Assembly: GCA_002373675.1 (NCBI GenBank)
Contig: DFLF01000008.1
Span: forward strand, 23,299-87,298
DNA length: 64,000 nt
Direction of reading: 5' to 3'
Origin: Pseudobutyrivibrio sp. UBA3626
GTDB lineage: Bacteria; Bacillota; Clostridia; Lachnospirales; Lachnospiraceae
Position numbers and translations under genes: made by a program. Each line of letters starts with the position of its first letter. Position 1 is the stretch's first letter. Under the pieces are notes generated by a model, which had not been told where the DNA came from, made no database searches, and worked only from the letters and a program-made list of their open reading frames with translations. Below are positions 35,710 to 43,939 of this stretch, in pieces.

Positions 35710-36533
35710 TGGCTGATAAGGAAGAGAAGAAGAAAGCTAGAGCTGAGAAGAAAGCTCAGAAGAAGAAAGAAAAAGAGAATAAAAATAAAAAAGGAAAAGA
35801 AGGCGAAGAAGAGGATGAAGAAGACGAAGGCTCAGGTAAAGGTCTGGTTATCTTTGTTGCAATTCTCATTGCCCTTATATGGCTTGTGATTCTTGGACTC
35901 CTTATTAAGATGGATGTTGGTGGATTTGGCTCTACTGTGCTTTATCCAGTGCTTAAAAACGTACCGGTTGTTAATAAGATTCTTCCGGAAGTAGAAGAAG
36001 AGTATGCAAAAGAAGATTCACAATATACATTTGCCACTGTTGATGATGCTGTAAAAAGGATTAAGGAATTAGAAGCAGAACTTGCTGCCGCCAAATCTGC
36101 GGGTGGAGTTGATAGTGCTCATCTTGCTGAACTTGAGGCGCAGGCAATTGAACTTAAGACTTATAAGGATAATCAGAAAAAATTCGAAGAAGATAAAGAA
36201 AAATTCTATCAAGAGGTTGTCTTTTCGGATAAAGCACCCGATATAAAAGAATATAAGAAATACTATGAGTCAATACAGCCTCAGAATGCTGAGGCTATTT
36301 ATAAGCAGGTTGTTACTCAGACGACGCAAGATGAACAGATTAAGCAATATGCTTCGACATACTCTAGTATGAAACCGGCACAGGCGGCAGGAATATTCAA
36401 TACAATGACTGATAATCTTGCACTTGTAGGTAAAATTCTCTGGGCGATGGATGCTTCATCAAGAGGTAAGATTCTTGGAGCCATGAATGCTGATACAGCA
36501 GCACAGGTTACAAGAATTATGGAGCCTAGATAG
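35709..36533 (+). CDS. MotE/YlxF-like flagellar membrane protein
   Basis: 274 aa. The very basic Lys/Glu N-terminus (residues 1-42) is followed by one membrane helix (about 45-67), an Ala/Glu coiled coil (about 115-185), and a C-terminal helical domain of MgtE-N type (YASTYSSMKPAQAAGIFNTM, then VGKILWAMDASSRGKILGAM). This is the COG3334 MotE/YlxF architecture found between fliJ and fliK in Firmicutes. MotE-type proteins are thought to act as a chaperone or stabiliser for the stator, but the function in Clostridia is not settled. ATG overlaps the fliJ stop. Confidence 0.85.
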   Translation: MADKEEKKKARAEKKAQKKKEKENKNKKGKEGEEEDEEDEGSGKGLVIFVAILIALIWLVILGLLIKMDVGGFGSTVLYPVLKNVPVVNKILPEVEEEYAKEDSQYTFATVDDAVKRIKELEAELAAAKSAGGVDSAHLAELEAQAIELKTYKDNQKKFEEDKEKFYQEVVFSDKAPDIKEYKKYYESIQPQNAEAIYKQVVTQTTQDEQIKQYASTYSSMKPAQAAGIFNTMTDNLALVGKILWAMDASSRGKILGAMNADTAAQVTRIMEPR

Positions 36534-36593
36534 GATAACTGATCCGCTATGGATTTGTTATAGATAAAATTTAATATGGAAAGGAGGAATTGT

Positions 36594-38186
36594 ATGACAA
36601 GTGGAAATGTTGCAAACATTGGTCCTAACTTAATGGTTAATCCTAATGTGTCTGCAAGCGACAAAGATAGTTCTACAAGTTTTATGGATGTTATGAACAA
36701 AAATGTTACTAACATGGATAAGAAAGTAGAGAATTATTCGAGTCAAAACAACGTATCCGACAAAAAAACCAGTGATACGGATAATTCTAAAGTTGATAAA
36801 ACAACTAAAGAAGATAAAGTTTATGATTCTAAAGTTGACAAAGCAGATAGTAGAGACATTAAGAATGTAAAACCAGAGGATACAAAGGTTGACGATTCGA
36901 AAGCTAATGCAGAACCGGTAGAAGATACATCTACAGTAGCAGTTGAGGAAATTCCAGAAGAAGTTGTTTCTATGGTAAATGAAATACTTGACAATTTCGC
37001 TAATGAAGTTTCAAAGGTTCTAGAAGATGCACTTGATATTACAGGGGATGAACTTGTAAATGCAATGGAAAGCCTTGAAGTTACATTTGCTGATTTGTTA
37101 AATCCTAAGCAGGTAACAGAACTTATGGTTGAAGTTGCTAATGTAGAAGACAGTGTATCTCTCGTGCTTAATGAAGACTTATCCCATGCGTTATCCCAGG
37201 TTAGAGACTTATCCAGCCAGGTTCTAGAGGATACAGGACTTGAAGCATCGGTAATTAAGGAGGTTTCTACTCAAACCAATACTTTTAACGAAGTTGTTAC
37301 AAATGTTGTTAATAACAATAAGGAAATGACTGAGGGTATAGAGCTAGATGAATCTTTTGTTAAAGATGCTGGCAAAGCAGTAACTTTAGAGGAAATGGCT
37401 AAAGTATCAGATGAAAATGCATTATCTGATGAAGATGTAACACCTATTATTGTTAACAAGGAATCAAATGTAACTAAGGATGATGTATCAAAGGATGCTA
37501 AAGTATCAACTGATAATGTAGATGAGGTCAATAATCCAGAAGAAGCATTTACAAGAAAAGAGGTTAATACTAATAATCCTAATAACTCTGATAACATGGC
37601 AAGACATAATGATTCTAATAATCATTTTGTGGCAAATCCTACAATGGATTCTCAAAACATCCAGACAGAGCAAAACATAGCTCCTGAGACAAGGCCGATA
37701 TTTAACAGATTCCAGACAATGCAGCTAATCAGCCAGATATCTGAACAGGCAAGAGTTAATATTACCAAAGAAGTTACAAGTCTTGAAATGATTCTTAATC
37801 CAGAGTCACTTGGTAAGATTTATCTTAATGTTTCGGAGAAGCAAGGCGCTATGAAAGCACAAATTGTTGCTCAAAATGAAATTATTAAAGAAGCGCTTGA
37901 GAATCAGGTAGCCCAACTCAAAGAAAGTCTTAACAAAGCAGGTGTTAAAGTAGAAGCGGTAGAAGTATCTATCGGAACCCACGAATTCGAGAGAAATCTT
38001 GAAGAAGGAATGCACGGTAAAGAAGAGCAGGGCAGAAGACAGGAAGAGCAGGCTTCTAACAGAGCGAAAAGAACAAGCATTGACCTTAATAATCTTGATG
38101 ATTTACAAGGACTTATGTCAGAAGAAGACAGGCTTGTTGCTCAAATAATGAAAGACCATGGCAATTCAGTTAATTACATGGCTTAG
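36594..38186 (+). CDS. fliK: Flagellar hook-length control protein FliK
   Basis: 530 aa from ATG 36594 with SD AAAGGAGG at 36580; the ATG at 36576 would lie upstream of that SD. The first ~400 residues are low-complexity (Asp, Asn, Ser, Lys, Val) and presumably serve as the molecular ruler. The conserved C-terminal domain starts near residue 395 (EMILNPESLGKIYLNVSE, then EALENQVAQLKESLNKAGVK). That domain switches FlhB from hook to filament export. Position before flgD is normal. Confidence 0.92.
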   Translation: MTSGNVANIGPNLMVNPNVSASDKDSSTSFMDVMNKNVTNMDKKVENYSSQNNVSDKKTSDTDNSKVDKTTKEDKVYDSKVDKADSRDIKNVKPEDTKVDDSKANAEPVEDTSTVAVEEIPEEVVSMVNEILDNFANEVSKVLEDALDITGDELVNAMESLEVTFADLLNPKQVTELMVEVANVEDSVSLVLNEDLSHALSQVRDLSSQVLEDTGLEASVIKEVSTQTNTFNEVVTNVVNNNKEMTEGIELDESFVKDAGKAVTLEEMAKVSDENALSDEDVTPIIVNKESNVTKDDVSKDAKVSTDNVDEVNNPEEAFTRKEVNTNNPNNSDNMARHNDSNNHFVANPTMDSQNIQTEQNIAPETRPIFNRFQTMQLISQISEQARVNITKEVTSLEMILNPESLGKIYLNVSEKQGAMKAQIVAQNEIIKEALENQVAQLKESLNKAGVKVEAVEVSIGTHEFERNLEEGMHGKEEQGRRQEEQASNRAKRTSIDLNNLDDLQGLMSEEDRLVAQIMKDHGNSVNYMA

Positions 38187-38198
38187 AAAGGAGACAAG

Positions 38199-38828
38199 AT
38201 GGCATTAATACAAGAAATAAAAGATGGTAAAGTGGTTACTGACCAGCTTGCTAATAATAAGAAAGAAGAAACAAAGAATAATTTCGACAAAGATATGTTT
38301 CTTCAATTACTGGTTGCAGAGATGAAATACCAGGATCCGCTTGAACCGACAACTAATACAGAATATGTATCAGAACTTGCAAACTTCTCACAAATCGAAG
38401 CAACGCAGAATGTTCAAAGTAAAATGGATGAAATGACAGCAAGTAATTATGTTGGTAAATATGTAATCATTAATACAACTGATTCACAAGGCAATCAACA
38501 ATATGTATCTGGTAAAGTTGATTTCTTAGAGAAAAAAGATGATGGCTATTATGTATCAGTTAATGATGGATTATATAACATTGACAAGATAGAGACGGTT
38601 GCTGATGAAAGATATTACACAGCAATGCTAACAACTAAGTCTTTTGAAGATGCAGTAGCAAAGCTTCCTACACTTCAGGCACTTACACTTCAGGATGAAG
38701 AGAAAGTTAACGCTGTTAGAAAATTATATGATTCAATGGATGAGTATCAGAAACAATTTATCAACAAGGAATCCTATGATACATTAGAATCACTTGAAAA
38801 AAGAATTTCATCCCTAAAGGAAAGTTAA
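38199..38828 (+). CDS. flgD: Flagellar hook-capping protein FlgD with unusual helical C-terminus
   Basis: 209 aa. N-terminal FlgD motif DMFLQLLVAEMKYQDPLEP near residue 32, then TNTEYVSELANFSQIEATQN. A short beta region (about 85-130) follows. The last ~60 residues (148-205: LPTLQALTLQDEEKVNAVRK, YDSMDEYQKQFI, LESLEKRI) do not look like the usual FlgD beta domain. They resemble the small three-helix repeat seen in Firmicute surface proteins (LP...LTLEDK...YDALT..QK). SD AAAGGAGAC. FlgD forms the cap on which hook subunits polymerise. Confidence 0.92.
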   Translation: MALIQEIKDGKVVTDQLANNKKEETKNNFDKDMFLQLLVAEMKYQDPLEPTTNTEYVSELANFSQIEATQNVQSKMDEMTASNYVGKYVIINTTDSQGNQQYVSGKVDFLEKKDDGYYVSVNDGLYNIDKIETVADERYYTAMLTTKSFEDAVAKLPTLQALTLQDEEKVNAVRKLYDSMDEYQKQFINKESYDTLESLEKRISSLKES

Positions 38829-38882
38829 TAATAAGCCGAATAATATAATAGCAGTATTAATTAGAAGATAGGAGATGAGCTT

Positions 38883-39281
38883 ATGAATGAGATTGGTAAT
38901 AATTTTCAATCAATTCAACAGATTGCCGACACATATCTTAGCAATCAACCAAGTAAGTCGCAACAATCTTCTGGAATTACTAATTCTTTTGAAAATGTAT
39001 TAAGACAGAAGCTTTCAGTTGAAGAATCTGGATTAAAATTTTCAAAACATGCAACGAAAAGGCTTGATGAAAGAAATATTTCTCTCTCAGAAGAGCAAAA
39101 CGTGCGACTAGAAGCTGGTGTAATGAAAGCCAGTGAAAAGGGAATTAACGAATCCCTTGTGATTATGGATCAATTAGCATTTATTGTTAATGTACCTAAT
39201 CAAACAGTAGTAACCGCATTAGATCAGAAAGAATCTAACGGTAATGTATTCACAAATATAGATGGAGCTGTTATTGCATAG
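38883..39281 (+). CDS. Flagellar operon protein, TIGR02530 family
   Basis: 132 aa. The conserved half (FSKHATKRLDERNISLSEEQ, then GINESLVIMDQLAFIVNVPN, then QTVVTALDQ) matches the TIGR02530 family always found next to flgD/flgE in Firmicutes and spirochaetes. The first ~50 residues are variable and Ser/Gln-rich. Function is unproven; a role in hook assembly is inferred from location. SD TAGGAGATG precedes the ATG by a short gap. Confidence 0.85.
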   Translation: MNEIGNNFQSIQQIADTYLSNQPSKSQQSSGITNSFENVLRQKLSVEESGLKFSKHATKRLDERNISLSEEQNVRLEAGVMKASEKGINESLVIMDQLAFIVNVPNQTVVTALDQKESNGNVFTNIDGAVIA

Positions 39282-39301
39282 CTGGACCTTATGGAAGCTA
39301 T

Positions 39302-39352
39302 GGCCGCTGACTGATTGATGCGGCCTATACAGCCCTCTAATTAAAGAGGAGG
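39302..39352 (+). promoter_or_regulatory. Hairpin leader overlapping the flgE ribosome-binding site
   Basis: Two hairpins lie in the 80-bp gap before flgE. GGCCGC (39302-39307) pairs with GCGGCC (39320-39325). CCTCT (39334-39338) pairs with AGAGG (39345-39349), which is part of the flgE SD (AGAGGAGG). The second hairpin would partly hide the SD. There is no T-run, so this looks like translational rather than terminating control. Confidence 0.5.
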
Positions 39353-39361
39353 TCATTTATT

Positions 39362-41014
39362 ATGATGAGATCACTTTATTCTGGTGTATCAGGTCTTAAG
39401 ACTCACCAGACAAAAATGGATGTTATTGGTAATAACATCGCGAACGTTAACACAATTGCGTTCAAATCTTCTTCAACCACATTTACTGATATCATGTATC
39501 AGACAACATCAGGAGCATCAAGAGCTACAGCGAATACTGGTGGTAAGAATGCCAACCAGATTGGTCTTGGTGTAACAAGTGGTTCAACAAAGGTAAGTAT
39601 CACAGCAGCTGGTGCAGCTCAATCAACTGGACAGGCTTTTGATATCAAACTTACTGATTCAAATAATACCAATTTCTTTATTGTTAATAATGGTTCAGAG
39701 AATTTATTCTCACGTTCTGGTTCTTTCTATATTGATGGAAATGGTAACCTGTGTATGTCCTCAACAGGATATATGGTAATGGGTTGGCAAGTTGATCCTA
39801 CCACTCAGGCAATCAGGAAGGATACTGTATCAGCCCTTCGTGTTATGAGTGCAGAAAACCTTACTTCTCCACCGGAAGCAACTGAGAATGCCAATGTTAA
39901 AGGCGTTATTGATAAGAATGATACTAACGTAACAAGTGATGATGGATATGCAATGAGTCTTTCATTCTTTGATAACTTAGGATATCAATATACAGCTAAG
40001 TTTGCTGTAAGATCAGTGGATGGAGATAATGGTACATATTCTGTAGAATTATCTAATATCTATGATGATGACAATAACGATATTCTTAAAGCATGGATGG
40101 ATGCAGACCCTGTAAACAATACTCTTGACAAAGTATTTGGTACTAATACAACTGCAACAAAAGGCTTCAGTCTTCAGAATGGATTTACATTTAATACGTC
40201 AGCAGGTAACATAATTGAAACTGTATATGAGGGGAAGACATATCAGAGAAATGGTGGTATTGTAACTGAAGGTGGAGTTCAAGGTTTGTGGTTTAAGGAT
40301 GCAGTAAGTGCAGCAACACATTTCTTCTCACTTGCTGAAATCTATGGTGTAGATGATGCGACAATCAGTAAGCCGGGCGCTACATTAGATATTAGTGCAA
40401 CAAATGGTGACCTTCAGATGACATATCCTACAACCAATCATACATTACAGTTTAATAAAGCTGATGGTTCCTTCTCATTTATTGGTTCTGCCGGTAATAG
40501 GTCACAGAATCTTGATATGACACAATTTGGTGTTCAGTTCAGAACTATTGATGTTAACTTCCAGAATTCATTAAACTATGATAATGGCGGTACATCAACA
40601 ATGGCAATTGACAAAGGTGATATATCAGGAACAAGGGGCGTAGGTAAGAAACTTGGTACAATGACAGGTCTTTCTGTTGATGGTACAGGTAAGATATACG
40701 GCTCTTATGACAATGGTAATACAGTACTTCTAGGACAGATAGCAGTTGCTCAATTTGCTAATGCATCAGGTCTTGAAGCTACAGGTAATAGCTGTTATAG
40801 AACTACTCTTAACTCTGGTGACTTTGATGGAATTGGTGTTGAAGTTACAGCAGATGGTGGTAGCATGAATACTGGACAGCTTGAAATGTCTAATGTTGAC
40901 CTTTCAGCAGAATTTACTGAAATGATTACAACACAGAGAGGTTTCCAGGCTAATTCAAGAGTTATAACAACAAGTGATACGATGCTTGAAGAACTTGTAA
41001 ACCTTAAGAGATAA
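39362..41014 (+). CDS. flgE: Flagellar hook protein FlgE
   Basis: 550 aa. N-terminal rod/hook motif MRSLYSGVSGLKTHQTKMDV, then IGNNIANVNTIAFKSS. The C-terminal helix ends SNVDLSAEFTEMITTQRGFQ and VITTSDTMLEELVNLKR, the hallmark of axial proteins. The middle is a long beta-rich exposed region. FlgE polymerises into the hook. Two consecutive ATG codons (39362 and 39365) are possible; SD AGAGGAGG at 39345 favours the first. A 722-bp gene-free gap with foldback elements follows. Confidence 0.96.
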   Translation: MMRSLYSGVSGLKTHQTKMDVIGNNIANVNTIAFKSSSTTFTDIMYQTTSGASRATANTGGKNANQIGLGVTSGSTKVSITAAGAAQSTGQAFDIKLTDSNNTNFFIVNNGSENLFSRSGSFYIDGNGNLCMSSTGYMVMGWQVDPTTQAIRKDTVSALRVMSAENLTSPPEATENANVKGVIDKNDTNVTSDDGYAMSLSFFDNLGYQYTAKFAVRSVDGDNGTYSVELSNIYDDDNNDILKAWMDADPVNNTLDKVFGTNTTATKGFSLQNGFTFNTSAGNIIETVYEGKTYQRNGGIVTEGGVQGLWFKDAVSAATHFFSLAEIYGVDDATISKPGATLDISATNGDLQMTYPTTNHTLQFNKADGSFSFIGSAGNRSQNLDMTQFGVQFRTIDVNFQNSLNYDNGGTSTMAIDKGDISGTRGVGKKLGTMTGLSVDGTGKIYGSYDNGNTVLLGQIAVAQFANASGLEATGNSCYRTTLNSGDFDGIGVEVTADGGSMNTGQLEMSNVDLSAEFTEMITTQRGFQANSRVITTSDTMLEELVNLKR

Positions 41015-41030
41015 TTAGTTCAAAGTATAT

Positions 41031-41284
41031 AAAGTCTACACAGCATCAAACATAACATATCTTGATACTGAGTTATTCTTCGCTAAGTATATGTAATTGT
41101 TTGATACTAAGTACTATAGGGAAATTATGATAGAAAACAGCGCTCAATGCACCATCCAGGTGCTGAGCGCTTTTTTGCGCATTCCATTGCGCAAAATTTC
41201 TTCTATTAATCAAACAAAAACATATACTATAGCTTGAATAAAAAACGTATCAAGATATGTTTTATGTGTTGCTGTGTAGACTTT
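41031..41284 (+). repeat. Foldback element E2 (long imperfect palindrome with branched tip)
   Basis: Starts 17 bp after the flgE stop. Outer arms 41031-41068 and 41247-41284 pair at 34 of 38 positions; CAAAGTA (41021-41027) and TACTTTG (41289-41295) may extend them. The core ATTCTTCGCTAAGTATATGT (41075-41094) with AATTGTTTGAT pairs to ATCAAACAA (41209-41217) and the right core (41220-41239). The tip has hairpin 41139-41171 with a 2-nt AT bulge, and a 9-bp perfect hairpin 41173-41181/41188-41196, closed by ATAG/CTAT and GAAATT/AATTTC. The core matches E1 at 27 of 31 positions, while the outer arms do not resemble those of E1. Paired changes (AGAATATGT to AGTATATGT with ACATATTCT to ACATATACT) keep the stem. 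Confidence 0.8.
41139..41176 (+). terminator. Intrinsic-terminator-like hairpin inside E2
   Basis: AGCGCTCA / TGAGCGCT with inner GCACC / GGTGC (2-nt AT bulge, ATCCA loop) is followed by TTTTTT. It would end flgE transcripts or attenuate read-through into motA. The same T-rich stretch also forms the left arm of the second E2 hairpin, so the two structures compete. Confidence 0.7.
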
Positions 41285-41322
41285 GCGTTACTTTGTAAAT
41301 GAGTTCTTAAGCTTTATCAAAA

Positions 41323-41517
41323 GCCAAGTGCTGGTGATTTGTGGGTGTAGCATGTAAGTGTTCAGCGCCACGATGGCGCATTGAACGCTGGTTTTCGTCT
41401 TTCTAATTATGTGTCTTTTTATCAATATCATACATACTCTTAGTGAAGAATCACTAAATAACTAGATATTATTATATCTATTATAGATGCTATATATGAA
41501 TTTCAATAGCACTTGGC
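41323..41517 (-). repeat. Foldback element E3, diverged copy on the minus strand
   Basis: Perfect 10-bp arms GCCAAGTGCT (41323-41332) and AGCACTTGGC (41508-41517). Read on the minus strand it has core ATTCTTCACTAAGAGTATGT, then ATGATATTGAT (41421-41451), matching E1 at 26 of 31 positions. It then has the bulged hairpin (41357-41389; AGCGTTCA, AT bulge, GCGCCA, loop TCG). The core pairs with the far side (TACATGC and AATCACC). The left side carries an extra A/T-rich stretch of about 60 nt that is internally palindromic, and the inner TTGAT stem has lost its partner. It lies 38 bp from E2, facing it. The rest of the 41015-41736 gap is A/T-rich with no ORF. Confidence 0.65.
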
Positions 41518-41633
41518 GTTAATTAATTATTAAAAAACTTCCTTTATAATGGATAAATTGTATGTTTTTATTCTTTTTTTCAAAAAAAGCACAACATTTA
41601 GTAATTTTGTTATAAAATATATATAAAATAAGG

Positions 41634-41662
41634 TTTACAAGAAAGCCAAAATCTAGTAAGAT
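41634..41662 (+). promoter_or_regulatory. Probable sigma-A promoter for motA and downstream genes
   Basis: TTTACA (41634-41639), a 17-bp spacer and TAAGAT (41657-41662) lie 74 bp before motA and after the E2 terminator. This supports a second transcription start in the fla/che locus. Confidence 0.6.
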
Positions 41663-41736
41663 TAAGTAAATGTATGATTATGCACTTTTGTGTTGTTTTT
41701 TAAGTATACATAATATTTATTAGGTGGTGTTTAGTT

Positions 41737-42531
41737 TTGGATTTAGCGTCTCTAATCGGACTAGTCGGTGGTATAGGACTTATGCTTTTTGGAATCATTT
41801 CTAATAATGGTTCTATTCCCAGTTATTTGGACGTTCCATCTTTTATCATTACATTTGGTGGATCGCTAATGTCCGTTTTGGCTTCTTTCAAGCTTAAGGA
41901 TTTTATTAATGGCTTGAAGGGTGTCCTTCTTACAATTAAAGAACCTAAAGTTGGTAATGTTAATGATGTTATTACTAACATTATAGACATGTCTAACGTA
42001 GCCAGAAAAGAAGGACTTCTCGCCCTTGAAGAAGCTGCCGGAGACATTGATGATGAATTTCTTAAGAAAGGAATTATGCTTGTTGTCGATGGTACTGATC
42101 CAGAACTTGTTAGAGGTATCTTAGAGACTGACCTGGTATCTATTGAGTCTAGACATAAGAAAGTTATAGGTGTCTGGGAGAAATGGGCAGAGATGGGTCC
42201 TGCATGGGGAATGATTGGTACCCTTATTGGTCTTATTCAGATGCTTAACAATATGTCAGATGCTTCTACCATCGGACCATCAATGGCGGTTGCCTTGATT
42301 ACAACTTTATATGGTTCGGTAATTGCTAACTGGCTTGCTGGTCCTACAGCAGCAAAGCTTGGCGTTAATAATGCGCTTGAGATTATGTTAAAGGAAATAA
42401 CTGTTGAAGGACTTTTATCTATACAAGCAGGTGAGAACCCTCGTGTTATTGAAGAAAAGCTTAAGACATTCTTGCCACCTAAGGATAGAGGTGCACTTGA
42501 ATCAGATGAAGAAGGTGGAGGTGAAGGCTAG
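41737..42531 (+). CDS. motA: Flagellar stator protein MotA
   Basis: 264 aa with four membrane helices. TTG start at 41737 after AGGTGG. Family features: LIGLVGGIGLMLFGII at the start; the cytoplasmic loop; WEKWAEMGPAWGMIGTLIGL, then GPSMAVALITTLYGSVIANW in the last two helices. MotA forms the proton channel ring with MotB and pushes on FliG. The stop shares its last base with the motB start. Confidence 0.95.
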   Translation: MDLASLIGLVGGIGLMLFGIISNNGSIPSYLDVPSFIITFGGSLMSVLASFKLKDFINGLKGVLLTIKEPKVGNVNDVITNIIDMSNVARKEGLLALEEAAGDIDDEFLKKGIMLVVDGTDPELVRGILETDLVSIESRHKKVIGVWEKWAEMGPAWGMIGTLIGLIQMLNNMSDASTIGPSMAVALITTLYGSVIANWLAGPTAAKLGVNNALEIMLKEITVEGLLSIQAGENPRVIEEKLKTFLPPKDRGALESDEEGGGEG

Positions 42532-43355
42532 TGGCTAAGAAGAAACAAGAAGAGCCACCTAAAGGCTCCCCTGCCTGGATGGCCACCTTTAGTGACCTAA
42601 TGAATTTGCTTCTTTGCTTCTTCGTATTACTTTTCTCAATGTCTACTGTAGATGCAGAGAAATTCGAGATGGTAGTTGCTTCATTTCAACAGTCTTTTTC
42701 AGTACTTCCAGCAGGTGGTACATCAATAGGAGAAGGACAATTGGTTTCATCTGGAACATCAATGCTGGAACAATTCGATGTTTTCTTGGATAATTCTACT
42801 GGCTCAGCTGGTGAGAATGATAATGATAAGAAAGCTCCAGAGGAGCAGGAACAGACGGAAGAATTTATTCAGCAACAAACTATGGCTGCCAGCGAGAAGA
42901 TGGCTGAACAAATTGAGAAGGCTATAGAAGCACAGCAAATGCAGAATCTTGTTGAGACAGAATATAATGGACAATACGTTAAGCTAACACTTAATGGAGC
43001 ATTGCTTTTCGATTCAGGAGATGCCGAAGTTAAGGAAGAGGCTATACCTATTATAGAGAAACTTGCATCTATTATTAATTCTTATCAAAGCAATGAGATT
43101 GATGTTGAGGGTCATACTGATAATGTTCCTATTACCGGTTCTAGTAAGTATGAGGATAACAATGTACTTTCAATGTATCGAGCACTTGATGTTGCTGATT
43201 TGATTAGAAGTTTTTCTAGTGTACCGGCTGAGAATATCAAATCATCCGGCAGAGGAGAATATGTTCCTATAGCAGATAATTCTACTCCAGAAGGAAGAGC
43301 AAGGAATAGAAGAGTCGAAATTAAAATATTTAACTCATATACATCTGATGTATAA
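42531..43355 (+). CDS. motB: Flagellar stator protein MotB
   Basis: 274 aa, GTG start at 42531 with SD GGAGGTGAAGG. The short cytoplasmic N-terminus is followed by one membrane helix (MNLLLCFFVLLFSMSTV) with the conserved Asp (Asp22 in TFSDLMN) that carries protons. An acidic Gln/Glu-rich linker (about 95-125) and a C-terminal OmpA-like peptidoglycan-binding domain follow (DVEGHTDNVPITGS, RNRRVEIKIF). MotB anchors the stator to the wall. It overlaps motA by one base. Confidence 0.95.
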   Translation: MAKKKQEEPPKGSPAWMATFSDLMNLLLCFFVLLFSMSTVDAEKFEMVVASFQQSFSVLPAGGTSIGEGQLVSSGTSMLEQFDVFLDNSTGSAGENDNDKKAPEEQEQTEEFIQQQTMAASEKMAEQIEKAIEAQQMQNLVETEYNGQYVKLTLNGALLFDSGDAEVKEEAIPIIEKLASIINSYQSNEIDVEGHTDNVPITGSSKYEDNNVLSMYRALDVADLIRSFSSVPAENIKSSGRGEYVPIADNSTPEGRARNRRVEIKIFNSYTSDV

Positions 43356-43373
43356 TGAATGAAAGGTTTTGTA

Positions 43374-43913
43374 ATGAAGAAGAATTTATTAACTGTAATA
43401 ACATTTGTTCTTGTTTTGATTAATTTAATACTTACTGGAATAATAACATTTGTTCTTGTTCCATATGTTAATAAGGCCAATAGTCTGGTGGCTTCTGTTG
43501 CGACAGCAATTGAATTAGAGCAGAAAGCCGGTGCTGGCGATGAAGCTGGAGGAAGTGGCTCATATTCAATTGATCAATTAGAAGTATATGATCTTAATAA
43601 AGAAGCTGATGATAAAGGTATGACAATTAATCTTAAGAAGGGTGCAGATGGCAAGGATCATTACGCTGTACTTAAGGTTTCTCTCACTATTAACAAGGAA
43701 AGTGATGTATACAGTAAGTATATGGAAGATCTTGAGACGAAGAAGAGCCTTATAACAACTGAGATTAATAATGTTGTATCACAACATACTATTGATGAAG
43801 TAAGAAATGATCAAGCTGCAATTCAAAACGAAATCCTTAAGAAGATTCAGGATATGTATGGAGTTGATGATTTTATAGTAGGTGTTGGTTTCCCAAGTGC
43901 TACTTATCAATAA
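43374..43913 (+). CDS. fliL: Flagellar basal-body-associated protein FliL
   Basis: 179 aa from ATG 43374 with SD AAAGG at 43361; the ATG at 43359 precedes that SD. One N-terminal membrane helix (LLTVITFVLVLINLILTG), then a linker and a stomatin-like extracytoplasmic domain (KDHYAVLKVSLTINKESDVY) with C-terminal VGFPSATYQ. FliL surrounds and stabilises stator units. Its place between motB and fliM is normal for Clostridia. Confidence 0.9.
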   Translation: MKKNLLTVITFVLVLINLILTGIITFVLVPYVNKANSLVASVATAIELEQKAGAGDEAGGSGSYSIDQLEVYDLNKEADDKGMTINLKKGADGKDHYAVLKVSLTINKESDVYSKYMEDLETKKSLITTEINNVVSQHTIDEVRNDQAAIQNEILKKIQDMYGVDDFIVGVGFPSATYQ

Positions 43914-43939
43914 GACTAAATAAAAGGTGGTGAGAAAGC

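Noticed and set aside
36594..38186. fliK low-complexity part as a separate or horizontally acquired gene
   Set aside because: Variable low-complexity N-terminal regions are normal in FliK and the conserved C-terminal domain is in the same frame.
41031..41517. E2/E3 as an insertion sequence
   Set aside because: No transposase ORF is present in the gap and no clear target-site duplication flanks either element. A non-autonomous element cannot be excluded.
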